A stretch of DNA of 64,000 nucleotides from Moraxella osloensis (lineage in GTDB: Bacteria > Pseudomonadota > Gammaproteobacteria > Pseudomonadales > Moraxellaceae): positions 1,488,001-1,552,000 of the forward strand of contig NZ_CP047226.1 in NCBI RefSeq assembly GCF_009867135.1, given 5' to 3'. The notes under the pieces are model-generated. The model did no database searches, was not told the origin of the DNA, and worked only from the letters and a program-made list of their open reading frames with translations. The first letter of the stretch is position 1, and each line of letters opens with the position of its first letter. The position numbers and the translations under genes are program-made. Positions 10,999 through 20,177 of this stretch are shown piece after piece.

Positions 10999-11313
10999 AT
11001 GAGCGAAAACACCAACCAAATCACCGAAGAAATGAATGCGTTTTATGAGCGCGCTGATGAGTTTATCCAGCTTGCTAATACCCTTCGCACCGATGATATA
11101 CACGCAGGTAAAATCAATGCCTCAATGCTGTATGCGGTCGCGCGTTTTAGCGCATGGACAGCCGCCACTGGCTTTGTCAAAGGCGCTGATTATGCCAAAG
11201 AAAAGCAAGATATTATCGAACATTTCACCAAGAATTTTGAGCGTATGCTGTCGGATAATATCGATGACTATGCCGAAAACTTCCAAAAATATATGCAAAT
11301 CGGCAACCAATAA
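10999..11313 (+). CDS. DUF3144 family protein
   Basis: A 104-aa cytoplasmic protein with no signal or membrane segment. It matches DUF3144 by the FIQLANTLRTDD segment and the following SMLYAVARFSAW stretch. The middle and C-terminus are helical and acidic. The family is widespread in gammaproteobacteria and has no assigned function. It is separated from metK by a terminator and lies ahead of an exported protein gene with its own ribosome binding site. Confidence 0.75.
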   Translation: MSENTNQITEEMNAFYERADEFIQLANTLRTDDIHAGKINASMLYAVARFSAWTAATGFVKGADYAKEKQDIIEHFTKNFERMLSDNIDDYAENFQKYMQIGNQ

Positions 11314-11397
11314 AAACCATTTTATCAACAAATTTTCGTTGATTTTAGGGCGATAGTTGGATAGATTAAAAATTAATATCCCACTAAGGAGATTGCT

Positions 11398-11952
11398 ATG
11401 TCCGTCAAAATCGCCCTTACTACCCTTCTTCCTGTTCTTTCATTGCTTGGTCTATCCACCTTATCCAGCCATGCCGAAACAGTGGCAGGCTATCGCTTTG
11501 AAAATTACCCTGCCCCACTATATATAGGCAAACCTGCCAAACTTAACTATAAAAGCGACCCAATTGCAAAGTTATTCAAAACTCGGATTACTGAAGCCTA
11601 TCAACAAGGTGAGATAGGTTTTGGGGGCAACTTTGTGGTGGCAATGTGGGGCTGTGGCACAGGGTGTATCAGTGGGGCAATGGCAGATAAACGTACCGGA
11701 CGTGTGTATCCGCTACCCATTAACGAAGAAAATGCGTATGACTTTGGCTGTTGGTCAGTCGATGATAGCGATGAAGATGAACGAGTGAGCTTTTACCCCA
11801 ATAGCCGTTTGTTGATTACTCGTACTTGTGAGCAAGCGCCTATTGAAAACAGCAACACCGCCAAACGCCATGTCACCTATTACGTGAATGTATGGAATGA
11901 TAAAACCAAAAAATTCAACCTTATCAAAACTGTCAAACAAAAAAAATGGTGA
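11398..11952 (+). CDS. Exported protein of unknown function
   Basis: A 184-aa protein with a clear Sec signal peptide (hydrophobic residues about 5-24, likely cleavage after SSHA). The mature part contains the Cys-rich loop WGCGTGCISGAMAD and two further Cys, in FGCWSVDD and RTCEQAP, so one or two periplasmic disulfides are likely. The pattern FGGNFVVAMWGCGTGC recalls small periplasmic proteins annotated only as hypothetical. The start has an excellent AAGGAG ribosome binding site seven bases upstream. I do not recognise a function. Confidence 0.7.
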   Translation: MSVKIALTTLLPVLSLLGLSTLSSHAETVAGYRFENYPAPLYIGKPAKLNYKSDPIAKLFKTRITEAYQQGEIGFGGNFVVAMWGCGTGCISGAMADKRTGRVYPLPINEENAYDFGCWSVDDSDEDERVSFYPNSRLLITRTCEQAPIENSNTAKRHVTYYVNVWNDKTKKFNLIKTVKQKKW

Positions 11953-12107
11953 TAACCGAACAGCAAACCACCACCGAATAACCAAATCTAATAACCCAAG
12001 ATGCGGCAGGCAAAAATGCTGAGTTCAGCCTAATCAGTTCAGCCTAATAAGCTGCTTCAACCCATCAATACCTAGCATAACTCAGAAGATAAAGCGTGCT
12101 AATAAAC

Positions 12108-12464
12108 TTAGAATAAACGCGATAATAGCACGCCCATCAGCACCATGACCAATATAATCACGCTCACTCGCCACACCCAACGTGGAATCAATGGCACTTT
12201 GATATTTTCTTGTTTAAGATGATTATCAAGCCCTTGTGTCAATGTACTAAAGCCTTGCTCTTTAGTCTCTACTGATGGCGCGGGATGGGCAGTAGGCGGC
12301 GTTTGACTGTTTGCTGCTAACGCTTGGTTTTCATACGCATCAATTTGTTGTTTTGCCTCGTCTAAGCTAATGCCCTGCTCTTGTGCGTGGGTTTTGATGG
12401 CGATGACGTAGTTTTTTTTATCGACCAGTTGTTTGATATGACTCGGTAACGTTGATTGTGCCAT
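12108..12464 (-). CDS. Small C-terminally anchored membrane protein with L7/L12-like N-terminal helix pair
   Basis: A 118-aa protein. Residues about 8-45 (IKQLVDKKNYVIAIKTHAQE, then SLDEAKQQID) resemble the small helical repeat of the ribosomal L7/L12 C-terminal domain found in some short non-ribosomal proteins. A Pro/Ala/Thr-rich linker follows. The C-terminus has one strong membrane helix (about 97-116) ending in SRLF, giving a tail-anchored topology with the N-terminal part in the cytoplasm. The function is unknown. It stands alone on the minus strand before the prp promoter region. Confidence 0.6.
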   Translation of the reverse strand: MAQSTLPSHIKQLVDKKNYVIAIKTHAQEQGISLDEAKQQIDAYENQALAANSQTPPTAHPAPSVETKEQGFSTLTQGLDNHLKQENIKVPLIPRWVWRVSVIILVMVLMGVLLSRLF

Positions 12465-12837
12465 AAGTAATTCCTCAAATTTTAACCCGTATATGATGCC
12501 TAGTTTGTTAAACTTATTTTAGAAGAATGTAGCAACGGGCGGCTGTTTATTGTAAATAAATGTAAATAAATAATCGATATTTTGAGCAAAATATTCACCT
12601 TTTAAAAGTTAGAGCGACTAATTATGTAAAAATAGAAGTTTACTATTCATTTTTAGCATAGTGTTATTTTTACTTAACTTAGTTTTTAAAAATGGCGTAC
12701 TGACAGCCAGTTTTTTTGTGCGTATACTTATGGATATAGTAAGGCAAAGCAGCAAATAACCTACCCTAAACCTAAATCAGGGCTGATTAACACTAACTTT
12801 GCTATTTTCCCCTTCAATCATGTAAAAAGGAAGCAAC
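12465..12837. other. Intergenic region upstream of prpB
   Basis: This 373-base gap is very AT-rich. It contains a doubled TGTAAATAAA sequence near 12552-12571 and the sigma-70-type promoter listed separately at 12700-12728. No coding potential is seen. A PrpR or GntR operator would be expected here, but I could not identify one. Confidence 0.45.
12700..12728 (+). promoter_or_regulatory. Predicted sigma-70 promoter of the prp operon
   Basis: The -35 box CTGACA and the -10 box TATACT are separated by 17 bases, each five of six matches to consensus. The promoter lies about 110 bases upstream of prpB. Confidence 0.6.
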
Positions 12838-13731
12838 ATGGCACCTATCTCTGCAGGTCGCAAATTCCGTGACGCCATCGAGTCTGAAAAAGCCGAAGGT
12901 CGTCCCCTTCAAATCGTTGGCACTATCAATGCCTACACTGCCATGATGGCAAGTCAGGTCGGTCATAAAGCGATTTATCTCTCAGGTGGCGGTGTTGCCA
13001 ATGCCTCATTTGGTTTGCCCGACCTCGGTATGACGAGCCTTAACGATGTATTGACCGATGCCACCCGTATCACCAATGCGGTTGACACGCCATTATTGGT
13101 TGACATCGACACGGGTTGGGGCGGCGCATTTAACATCGCCCAAACCATCAAACAGATGGAAAAAGCAGGCGTTGCCGCGGTCCATATCGAAGACCAAGTG
13201 GCGCAAAAACGCTGTGGTCATCGCCCTAACAAAGAAATCGTCTCAACCAGCGAGATGGTTGACCGTCTAAAAGCTGCGCTGGATGCCAAAGTTGACCCAG
13301 ATTTTGTGGTGATGGCACGAACCGATGCGCTGTCAGTGGAAGGTTTGGATGCTGCGGTTGAACGTGCGGTGGCGTTTCAAGAAGCAGGCGCGGACATGAT
13401 TTTTGCTGAAGCATTGACCGATATCGCCATGTACCGCAAATTCACCGATGTACTTGATATTCCAGTTCTTGCCAACATGACTGAGTTTGGGCAAACCGAC
13501 CTTTACAGCACCAAAGAGCTGTTTGACGTGGGCGTTGACATGGTACTTTATCCATTATCTGCGTTTCGTGCGATGAATAAAGCCGCCCTCAATGTCTACC
13601 AAGCGTTAAAAGATGAAGGCGTACAAACTTCCGTGGTCGACACCATGCAAACCCGCATGGAATTGTATGATTTCTTAAATTACCACTCATATGAGCAAAA
13701 ATTGGACGCATTATTTAAATCAAAAAAATAA
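12838..13731 (+). CDS. prpB: 2-methylisocitrate lyase
   Basis: PrpB splits 2-methylisocitrate into pyruvate and succinate, the last step of the 2-methylcitrate cycle for propionate. It is a 297-aa cytoplasmic enzyme of the isocitrate lyase/PEP mutase family. The catalytic loop KRCGH is at residues 124-128 (Cys126), with magnesium-site elements VDIDTGWGG (about 88-96) and HIEDQ (116-120). A strong AAAAGGAAG ribosome binding site precedes the ATG. It heads a plus-strand operon with prpC and acnD. The lyase fold, motif and context all agree. Confidence 0.97.
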   Translation: MAPISAGRKFRDAIESEKAEGRPLQIVGTINAYTAMMASQVGHKAIYLSGGGVANASFGLPDLGMTSLNDVLTDATRITNAVDTPLLVDIDTGWGGAFNIAQTIKQMEKAGVAAVHIEDQVAQKRCGHRPNKEIVSTSEMVDRLKAALDAKVDPDFVVMARTDALSVEGLDAAVERAVAFQEAGADMIFAEALTDIAMYRKFTDVLDIPVLANMTEFGQTDLYSTKELFDVGVDMVLYPLSAFRAMNKAALNVYQALKDEGVQTSVVDTMQTRMELYDFLNYHSYEQKLDALFKSKK

Positions 13732-13746
13732 TTGGCGAACTATGCT

Positions 13747-13801
13747 CAACACTTAATGCCAAACACTTAAGGCTAAACACTGAATGCCAAACATTTAATA
13801 A
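13747..13801 (+). repeat. Four imperfect 13-14 bp tandem repeats between prpB and prpC
   Basis: Units based on CAAACACTTAATGC repeat four times with small changes. They fill most of the prpB-prpC gap just ahead of the prpC ribosome binding site. Confidence 0.7.
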
Positions 13802-13821
13802 AGCTAAAAAGGAGTTTTACC

Positions 13822-14994
13822 ATGTCAAAAGACACCCCAGTGACAGACGCGACTGACAATAAGCCAAAACCCAAAAAAAGCGTTGCCCTATCAGGGGTAC
13901 CTGCCGGTAACACTGCCCTATGTACCGTAGGTCGTACAGGCAATGACTTAAGCTATCGTGGCTATGATATTTTGGATTTGGCGAAAGACAGCGAGTTTGA
14001 AGAAGTGGCGCACCTACTGATTCATGGTCATTTGCCAAACCGTCATGAGCTAGCGGCGTACAAGAAAAAACTCAAAACCTTGCGTAACTTGCCGGTCAAT
14101 GTGCTGGCGGTGTTGGAAGCCTTGCCTGCCCACGCCCACCCGATGGATGTGATGCGTACTGGCGTATCGGCACTGGGCTGCACCTTGCCTGAGCGTGAAA
14201 GCCAACCTACCTCAGAAGCCCGTGATATCGCCGACAAGCTTATCGCCTCATTAGGCTCAATGCTGTTGTATTGGTATCACTATAGCCACAATGGTAAAGT
14301 CATCAGCCTTGAGAGTGACCAAGACAGCATTGGCGGTCACTTCCTTGAGCTATTACAAGGTGAAGCACCCAGTGACAGCCATATCAAAGCCATGCACATC
14401 TCGCTTATCTTATATGCTGAGCATGAGTTCAATGCGTCGACCTTTACCAGCCGCGTGATTACAGGAACGGGCTCGGATATGTACTCCGCCATCTCAGGCG
14501 CAATCGGTGCATTAAAAGGTCCAAAACATGGCGGCGCCAATGAAGTGGCGTATGACATCCAAAAACGCTACCGCAATGCCGACGATGCAGAAAAAGACAT
14601 CCTTGAACGCCTTGAGAAAAAAGAAGTTATCATTGGCTTTGGTCATCCTGTGTATACCGTGAGCGACCCACGCAACGTGGTCATCAAAGAAGTGGCTCGT
14701 AACTTATCCAAAGAAACGGGCGACATGACCCTATTTGATGTGGCAGAACGCCTAGAAACCGTGATGTGGGACAACAAAAAAATGTTCCCAAATCTCGACT
14801 GGTTCTCAGCGGTCAGTTACCACAAAATGGGCGTGCCGACGGCGATGTTTACCCCATTATTTGTGATTGCGCGTACCGCAGGCTGGTCAGCGCATGTGCT
14901 TGAGCAGCGTGCCGATGGCAAAATCATCCGTCCTTCTGCCAATTACACAGGCCCTGATGACCAAGTATTTGTGCCGCTAGATGAGCGTAAGTAG
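13822..14994 (+). CDS. prpC: 2-methylcitrate synthase
   Basis: PrpC condenses propionyl-CoA with oxaloacetate to give 2-methylcitrate. It is a citrate-synthase-family cytoplasmic enzyme of 390 aa. The catalytic residues are in place: His236 ([10 protein letters not shown]), His275 (GFGHPVYT) and Asp326 (FPNLDWFS). The N-terminus has the [12 protein letters not shown] segment typical of methylcitrate and short citrate synthases. Its position 90 bases after prpB fixes the assignment over ordinary citrate synthase. A GGAG ribosome binding site precedes the ATG. A 10-bp hairpin follows the stop. Confidence 0.95.
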   Translation: MSKDTPVTDATDNKPKPKKSVALSGVPAGNTALCTVGRTGNDLSYRGYDILDLAKDSEFEEVAHLLIHGHLPNRHELAAYKKKLKTLRNLPVNVLAVLEALPAHAHPMDVMRTGVSALGCTLPERESQPTSEARDIADKLIASLGSMLLYWYHYSHNGKVISLESDQDSIGGHFLELLQGEAPSDSHIKAMHISLILYAEHEFNASTFTSRVITGTGSDMYSAISGAIGALKGPKHGGANEVAYDIQKRYRNADDAEKDILERLEKKEVIIGFGHPVYTVSDPRNVVIKEVARNLSKETGDMTLFDVAERLETVMWDNKKMFPNLDWFSAVSYHKMGVPTAMFTPLFVIARTAGWSAHVLEQRADGKIIRPSANYTGPDDQVFVPLDERK

Positions 14995-15019
14995 TTTTTT
15001 TATTCAATCAATAGCATAT

Positions 15020-15046
15020 ATAAGGCTCAAGTATTCTGAGCCTTAT
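15020..15046 (+). other. Hairpin after prpC
   Basis: A perfect 10-bp inverted repeat, ATAAGGCTCA and TGAGCCTTAT, with a 7-base loop. It lacks a T-run, so it may attenuate or stabilise the transcript rather than end it fully. acnD lies further downstream in the same operon direction. Confidence 0.5.
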
Positions 15047-15188
15047 GTTGTATTGATGAGATATAAATTTAGATAGACTTCTTTAAATTTTCCTCTTTTA
15101 ATAGGTTTTACTGAAACTTAAATTCACTGCTTACACGTTTTATTATCAGATTGATTAAAAAAATCTAATAAATACTGAGATTACTATT

Positions 15189-15944
15189 ATGCAAAATCAC
15201 ATCTCTACAGAACAAAATATTACCTCATATGAATATAAAGTTTGTTGCTTTATAGATGTCTTAGGTTTTAAACAACACATCAAAGGTCTAGTGGACGATA
15301 ATGACACACCAAATTTCAATGCCATAAATAATTTGTATAGTTCTTTGAAAAAACTAAAAGAATTAGGTGAAGATGCTAAATCTGTAAATTTAGGATTTGA
15401 GTTTTCACAGTTTTCCGACTGCATAGTAATTTCATTCAATTATGAAAACGGAAGTAATCTAATGTTTATATTACTTTCACTTCTTCATGCTCAAATTGAA
15501 TTAGTACAAAATGGATTTTTAATAAGAGGCGGAATTTCAATTGGCAGATTACACCATTCTCAAGAGTTTGTATTTGGCGAAGCTTTAGTTAAGGCATATG
15601 AATTAGAGTCAAATTTGGCAAAATTCCCAAGAATAATATTGCATAGAGATGTAATCGATATATGCAAGGAATTTGGAGATCATCATCCTACCCAAGAAGA
15701 AAAATATTTGAATCAAATTATCTTAGAAGATGAAGATGGACAAAGTTATTTAAATTACTTTGAGTCTGCAATAAGCGAATTTGATGAACCTATAATTGAT
15801 ACTTTAACTTACATACAAACCATTCACAGTAATTTTTTAGATGGATTTGACCACATCGAGAGTTCTGACCCAATTTATGAGAAACTCAATTGGTTAAATT
15901 TAAAAGTCAAAGCTTTAGAAAAAATTATTTCGATCAAAGAATAA
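15189..15944 (+). CDS. Orphan protein resembling a divergent class III nucleotide cyclase domain
   Basis: A 251-aa protein lying between prpC and acnD. Its pattern fits a divergent class III nucleotidyl cyclase core. CCFIDVLGFK (Asp23) fits the first metal-binding strand and QFSDCIVIS (Asp77) the second metal Asp. FLIRGGISIG (111-119) fits the middle strand. FGEALVKAYELES (129-141) with PRIIL fits the conserved G-x-A-N-x-A-x-x-L-E region of cyclases. No membrane or signal segment is seen. The gene is much more AT-rich than prpC and acnD, so I infer recent insertion. Similar domains occur in Pycsar antiphage cyclases, but no effector gene is beside it. The activity is not proven. Confidence 0.6.
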   Translation: MQNHISTEQNITSYEYKVCCFIDVLGFKQHIKGLVDDNDTPNFNAINNLYSSLKKLKELGEDAKSVNLGFEFSQFSDCIVISFNYENGSNLMFILLSLLHAQIELVQNGFLIRGGISIGRLHHSQEFVFGEALVKAYELESNLAKFPRIILHRDVIDICKEFGDHHPTQEEKYLNQIILEDEDGQSYLNYFESAISEFDEPIIDTLTYIQTIHSNFLDGFDHIESSDPIYEKLNWLNLKVKALEKIISIKE

Positions 15945-15977
15945 ATAAATTCTTAGCACAATAAAAGGAACTTAACT

Positions 15978-18581
15978 ATGAGTCAATACCGCAAGCCCTT
16001 ACCCAATTCTGATTTAGAATACTTCGACACCCGCCAAGCGGTGAATGACATCACCCCAGACGCGTATGACAAACTCCCCTACACCTCGCGTATTTTAGCC
16101 GAGCAACTGGTGCGTAAAGTCAGCGACCCAAATGAACTGACCGCTGCGCTCAAACAGCTCATCAACCGTGAGCGTACGTTAGACTTTCCTTGGTACCCTG
16201 CGCGTGTGGTGTGTCATGATATCTTGGGTCAAACTGCCCTTGTGGACTTGGCAGGCTTGCGTGATGCTATCGCCGAGCAAGGCGGCGACCCAAGCAAAGT
16301 CAACCCTGTGGTACAAACCCAGCTGATTGTTGACCACTCGCTTGCTGTGGAATGTGGGGGTTATGACCCAGATGCGTTTGAAAAAAACCGCGCCATCGAA
16401 GACCGCCGCAACGAAGACCGTTTTCACTTTATCAACTGGACAAAGACTGCCTTTGAAAATGTGGATGTGATTCCCGCAGGCAACGGCATCATGCACCAAA
16501 TCAACCTAGAGAAAATGTCACCTGTGATTCAAGTACAAAATGGCGTGGCTTTCCCAGATACTTGCGTGGGCACAGACAGCCACACCCCGCACGTGGATGC
16601 GTTGGGGGTGATTTCGGTGGGTGTCGGTGGACTGGAAGCAGAAACCGTGATGCTCGGTCACCCATCGATGATGCGCCTGCCTGATATCGTGGGTGTTCAC
16701 CTCAAAGGCAAACGCCAAGCAGGCATCACCGCCACCGATATTGTGTTGGCGTTGACTGAGTTTTTGCGTAAAGAGCGCGTGGTCGGTGCCTATGTGGAGT
16801 TCTTTGGGGAAGGCGCAGACAGCCTATCCATCGGTGACCGTGCCACTATCGCCAACATGACTCCAGAATATGGTGCAACCGCAGGGTTATTTTATATTGA
16901 TGGGCAAACCATCGACTATCTACGCCTCACAGGTCGTGAAGACAAACAAGTTGAATTGGTAGAAAACTATGCCAAAACCGCAGGGCTTTGGTCATCTGAC
17001 CTCGTCAATGCCGACTATGAGCGTGTGCTTGAGTTTGATTTGTCACTCGTGACCCGTAACATGGCAGGTCCTTCAAATCCTCATGCACGCGTATCGACTT
17101 CTGAGCTCTCTGCCAAAGGCATTGCCCATGCCGAAGGTGAAGCGGTGCCTGAGTCAGAGAATGGCTTAATGCCTGATGGTGCGGTGATTATCGCGGCTAT
17201 TACCTCGTGTACCAACACCTCAAACCCTCGTAACGTGGTGGCAGCGGCATTACTTGCCAAAAAAGCCAACGAACTTGGCTTGACCCGTAAACCTTGGGTA
17301 AAATCATCCTTTGCCCCGGGCTCAAAAGTCGCTGAACTGTATTTGCAAGACGCTAACCTATTGCCAGAACTAGAAAAACTCGGCTTTGGTATCGTGGCAT
17401 TTGCTTGTACCACTTGTAACGGTATGTCGGGTGCATTAGATCCCGCGATTCAGCAAGAAATCATCGACCGTGACCTGTATGCCACTGCGGTGTTGTCAGG
17501 CAACCGTAACTTTGACGGACGTATTCATCCCTATGCCAAACAAGCCTTCTTGGCAAGCCCGCCGTTAGTCGTCGCGTATGCGATTGCAGGGACGATTCGT
17601 TTTGATATCGAAAAAGACGTGCTTGGCGTGGTCAATGGTAAAGAGATTCGCCTTATCGACATTTGGCCATCGGATGAAGAGATTGACGCGATTGTGGCAA
17701 AACACGTCAAACCTGAGCAATTCCGTCAAATCTATATCCCGATGTTTAACCTTGACCGCAGCGAGAAAGCCGACAGCCCACTTTACAACTGGCGCCCACA
17801 GTCAACCTATATCCGCCGTCCACCTTACTGGGAAGGCGCGCTAGCGGGTGAACGTACCCTCAAAGATATGCGTCCACTCGCCATCTTGCCTGACAATATC
17901 ACCACCGACCACTTGTCACCGTCTAATGCGATTTTGGCAAGCTCGGCAGCAGGCGAATACTTGGCGAAAATGGGCTTACCCGAAGAAGACTTTAACAGCT
18001 ATGCCACCCACCGCGGCGACCACTTAACCGCGCAACGTGCGACCTTTGCCAATCCAAAACTGTTTAATGAAATGGTGAAAAATGACGATGGCAGTACCAA
18101 ACAAGGCTCACTGGCTCGCGTTGAGCCTGAAGGTCAAGTGATGCGGATGTGGGAAGCGATTGAGACCTACATGAACCGTAAGCAACCACTCATCATCATC
18201 GCCGGGGCGGACTATGGTCAAGGCTCTAGCCGTGACTGGGCTGCCAAAGGTGTGCGCTTGGCTGGGGTGGAAGCGATTGTGGCGGAAGGTTTTGAGCGGA
18301 TTCACCGTACCAACCTTATCGGTATGGGTGTGCTGCCGCTTGAATTTAAAGCTGGGACGACGCGTATCACGCTAGGTCTTGATGGTACTGAGACGTATGA
18401 TGTGATTGGTGACATCTCGCCACGCTGTGATTTGACGCTGGTGATTAATAAAGAAGGCTCTCAGCCGCTTGAAGTGTCTGTGACCTGCCGTCTTGATACC
18501 CAAGCGGAAGTCGACACTTACAACGCTGGGGGCGTGTTGCAAAAATTCGCGCAAGACTTCCTTAAGGGTGAAGTGGCGTAA
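15978..18581 (+). CDS. acnD: Fe/S-dependent 2-methylisocitrate dehydratase
   Basis: AcnD dehydrates 2-methylcitrate in the methylcitrate cycle, replacing PrpD in many proteobacteria. The 867-aa protein is aconitase-like. The 4Fe-4S ligands are Cys411 (TSCTNTSNP) and Cys477/Cys480 (ACTTCNG). The C-terminal swivel domain has GADYGQGSSRDWAAKG and GMGVLPLEF. The length and prp context support AcnD over AcnA. In known pathways it works with PrpF, which is not found next to it here. A clear AAAAGGA ribosome binding site precedes the ATG, 33 bases after the inserted cyclase-like gene. Confidence 0.95.
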   Translation: MSQYRKPLPNSDLEYFDTRQAVNDITPDAYDKLPYTSRILAEQLVRKVSDPNELTAALKQLINRERTLDFPWYPARVVCHDILGQTALVDLAGLRDAIAEQGGDPSKVNPVVQTQLIVDHSLAVECGGYDPDAFEKNRAIEDRRNEDRFHFINWTKTAFENVDVIPAGNGIMHQINLEKMSPVIQVQNGVAFPDTCVGTDSHTPHVDALGVISVGVGGLEAETVMLGHPSMMRLPDIVGVHLKGKRQAGITATDIVLALTEFLRKERVVGAYVEFFGEGADSLSIGDRATIANMTPEYGATAGLFYIDGQTIDYLRLTGREDKQVELVENYAKTAGLWSSDLVNADYERVLEFDLSLVTRNMAGPSNPHARVSTSELSAKGIAHAEGEAVPESENGLMPDGAVIIAAITSCTNTSNPRNVVAAALLAKKANELGLTRKPWVKSSFAPGSKVAELYLQDANLLPELEKLGFGIVAFACTTCNGMSGALDPAIQQEIIDRDLYATAVLSGNRNFDGRIHPYAKQAFLASPPLVVAYAIAGTIRFDIEKDVLGVVNGKEIRLIDIWPSDEEIDAIVAKHVKPEQFRQIYIPMFNLDRSEKADSPLYNWRPQSTYIRRPPYWEGALAGERTLKDMRPLAILPDNITTDHLSPSNAILASSAAGEYLAKMGLPEEDFNSYATHRGDHLTAQRATFANPKLFNEMVKNDDGSTKQGSLARVEPEGQVMRMWEAIETYMNRKQPLIIIAGADYGQGSSRDWAAKGVRLAGVEAIVAEGFERIHRTNLIGMGVLPLEFKAGTTRITLGLDGTETYDVIGDISPRCDLTLVINKEGSQPLEVSVTCRLDTQAEVDTYNAGGVLQKFAQDFLKGEVA

Positions 18582-18608
18582 TTTTTGCCAAATAATTGTT
18601 TAATATTT

Positions 18609-18638
18609 AAAAGCCGAGTATGATAAATACTCGGTTTT
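18609..18638 (+). terminator. Rho-independent terminator after acnD
   Basis: Stem AAAAGCCGAGTAT / ATACTCGGTTTT with a GATAA loop and terminal T residues. It closes the prp operon. Confidence 0.8.
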
Positions 18639-19025
18639 ATTACGTTTAGCCAAAATTCAAAAGGGAAATTAATTATGAGTTATATACCGAAAACTATCAG
18701 TGAGGTTGTCTCGGAGTTTTTAAATAGAACAACTTTTTTGCCCGCAATTCAGCGTGAATATGTATGGAGTACTTATGACATTGAAAAACTATTTGATTCA
18801 ATCATGGGTGATTATCCAATCAGTACTTTTCTATTTTGGAAAATCAGAGAAGAAAATAAAAATGAATGGATAGCCTATGAGTTTATAAGAGATTATGATA
18901 ACGAAACCCCACATAATAAAGAAGCTAACTTAGCAGGTATCAATCAAGATATTTATCTAGTTCTTGATGGTCAACAACGTTTAACTTCATTGTTTATTGG
19001 TCTAAAAGGTTCTTATAGATATTAT

Positions 19026-20177
19026 TATAGAACTTACGCACTATCCAAAGAAAGCATGATATGCTAAAGGAAAAGCAAGAACAACCAAATTGATAAGACA
19101 ACTTAGCCGACCCAGCACCGCCCACTGCACCCTAGGACACTATATCGGAATGCTCATCAGCGAACCCAAACAGCCCACCTGCACAAGGCTTGCTCAAAGT
19201 ATTGAGATTGGGCATGACAGCATCAACAACTTTTTAGGTAGAGAGAGCTTTGAGCCTCGTGACCTGTATGAGCAAACAAAGGGGTATATCAACCTAACTG
19301 GTGGCATCATCAGCATAGATGACACCGTGCTTGACAAACCCTACAGCAACAAAACCGACCTAATTGGCTATTACTATAGTGGCAAGCATCACAAAGCCGT
19401 ACAAGGCATTAACCTTATCACCCTGTACTACACCGACTTAACAGGCAATAGCCAACCCATCAACTACCGACTATATGACCCCAAAGACAACCTTACCAAA
19501 AACGACTACTTTCAAAAAATGTTAGATGAAGTCTTGGCATGGGGGCTTATCCCAAGCTATATCACAGGCGACAGTTGGTACAGCAGTAAAGAAAACCTTA
19601 AACACATCAAACACGCTGAGTTAGGGTTTATGTTTGCGGTTAAGGCAAATCGTACGGTTTCTATCAAACAAGGCGAATGGTTGCAAGTACAGCAGATTGA
19701 CCATGTGCCAAAAACAGGATTAGAAGTTTGGCTTAAAGACTTTGGTTTTGTTACCCTTTACCGTCATCACTTTAAAGACCAAGTGAGACATTATGTGAAG
19801 TTTGACCCTAAACCTAAAGACAGCGAGCCAAATTCACCGGTATTTACACCACTTGATTTTGAGTATTTGCATGATTGTCATTGGCAGATTGAAACCTATC
19901 ATCGAACCATTAAACAGTGTTGTTCGATTGAGAAGTTTCAGCTTCGCCGTGAGCGTAAAATCCGTAATCATGTGTTCTCATCATTGATGGCGTTCGTGTA
20001 TTTAAAACAGCAATTAAGTTTCGGCTTTTCTTCGGTGTATGCTTGGGTTAGTCATCTTTTTACGCCTGTAGTGGCTCAGATGTCAAGACAGGTCGCTGAT
20101 GATTTGTTTTATCTAAATCCAAAATTTAGCTAGGGCTATCATGTTTTGTTGAGTTAAGATAGTGCGTAAGTTCTATA
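19026..20177 (+). mobile_element. Complete IS701-like insertion sequence, 1152 bp
   Basis: The ends are perfect 20-bp inverted repeats, TATAGAACTTACGCACTATC at 19026-19045 and its complement at 20158-20177. They are flanked by a TTAT direct repeat at 19022-19025 and 20178-20181. Because the ends are AT-rich, the target duplication could also be read as 6 or 8 bp with shorter inverted repeats. One transposase gene fills the element. The element is on the same strand as the gene it interrupts. Intact ends, an intact transposase and an undegraded target suggest recent insertion. Confidence 0.9.
19090..20133 (+). CDS. IS701-family-like DDE transposase
   Basis: A 347-aa intact transposase. The DDE-type catalytic core shows IISIDDTVLDKP (first Asp), LIPSYITGDSWYSS (second Asp) and DCHWQIETYHRTIKQ (Glu). 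The last gives the W-x-I-E-x-x-H-x-x-K pattern seen in DDE_5/IS701-type enzymes. The start given is a TTG at 19090; an ATG at 19150 (reading MLISEPKQ) is a possible alternative. It is the only gene of the IS. The family assignment rests on motif pattern and the 4-bp target duplication, not on a database match. Confidence 0.85.
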   Translation: MIRQLSRPSTAHCTLGHYIGMLISEPKQPTCTRLAQSIEIGHDSINNFLGRESFEPRDLYEQTKGYINLTGGIISIDDTVLDKPYSNKTDLIGYYYSGKHHKAVQGINLITLYYTDLTGNSQPINYRLYDPKDNLTKNDYFQKMLDEVLAWGLIPSYITGDSWYSSKENLKHIKHAELGFMFAVKANRTVSIKQGEWLQVQQIDHVPKTGLEVWLKDFGFVTLYRHHFKDQVRHYVKFDPKPKDSEPNSPVFTPLDFEYLHDCHWQIETYHRTIKQCCSIEKFQLRRERKIRNHVFSSLMAFVYLKQQLSFGFSSVYAWVSHLFTPVVAQMSRQVADDLFYLNPKFS

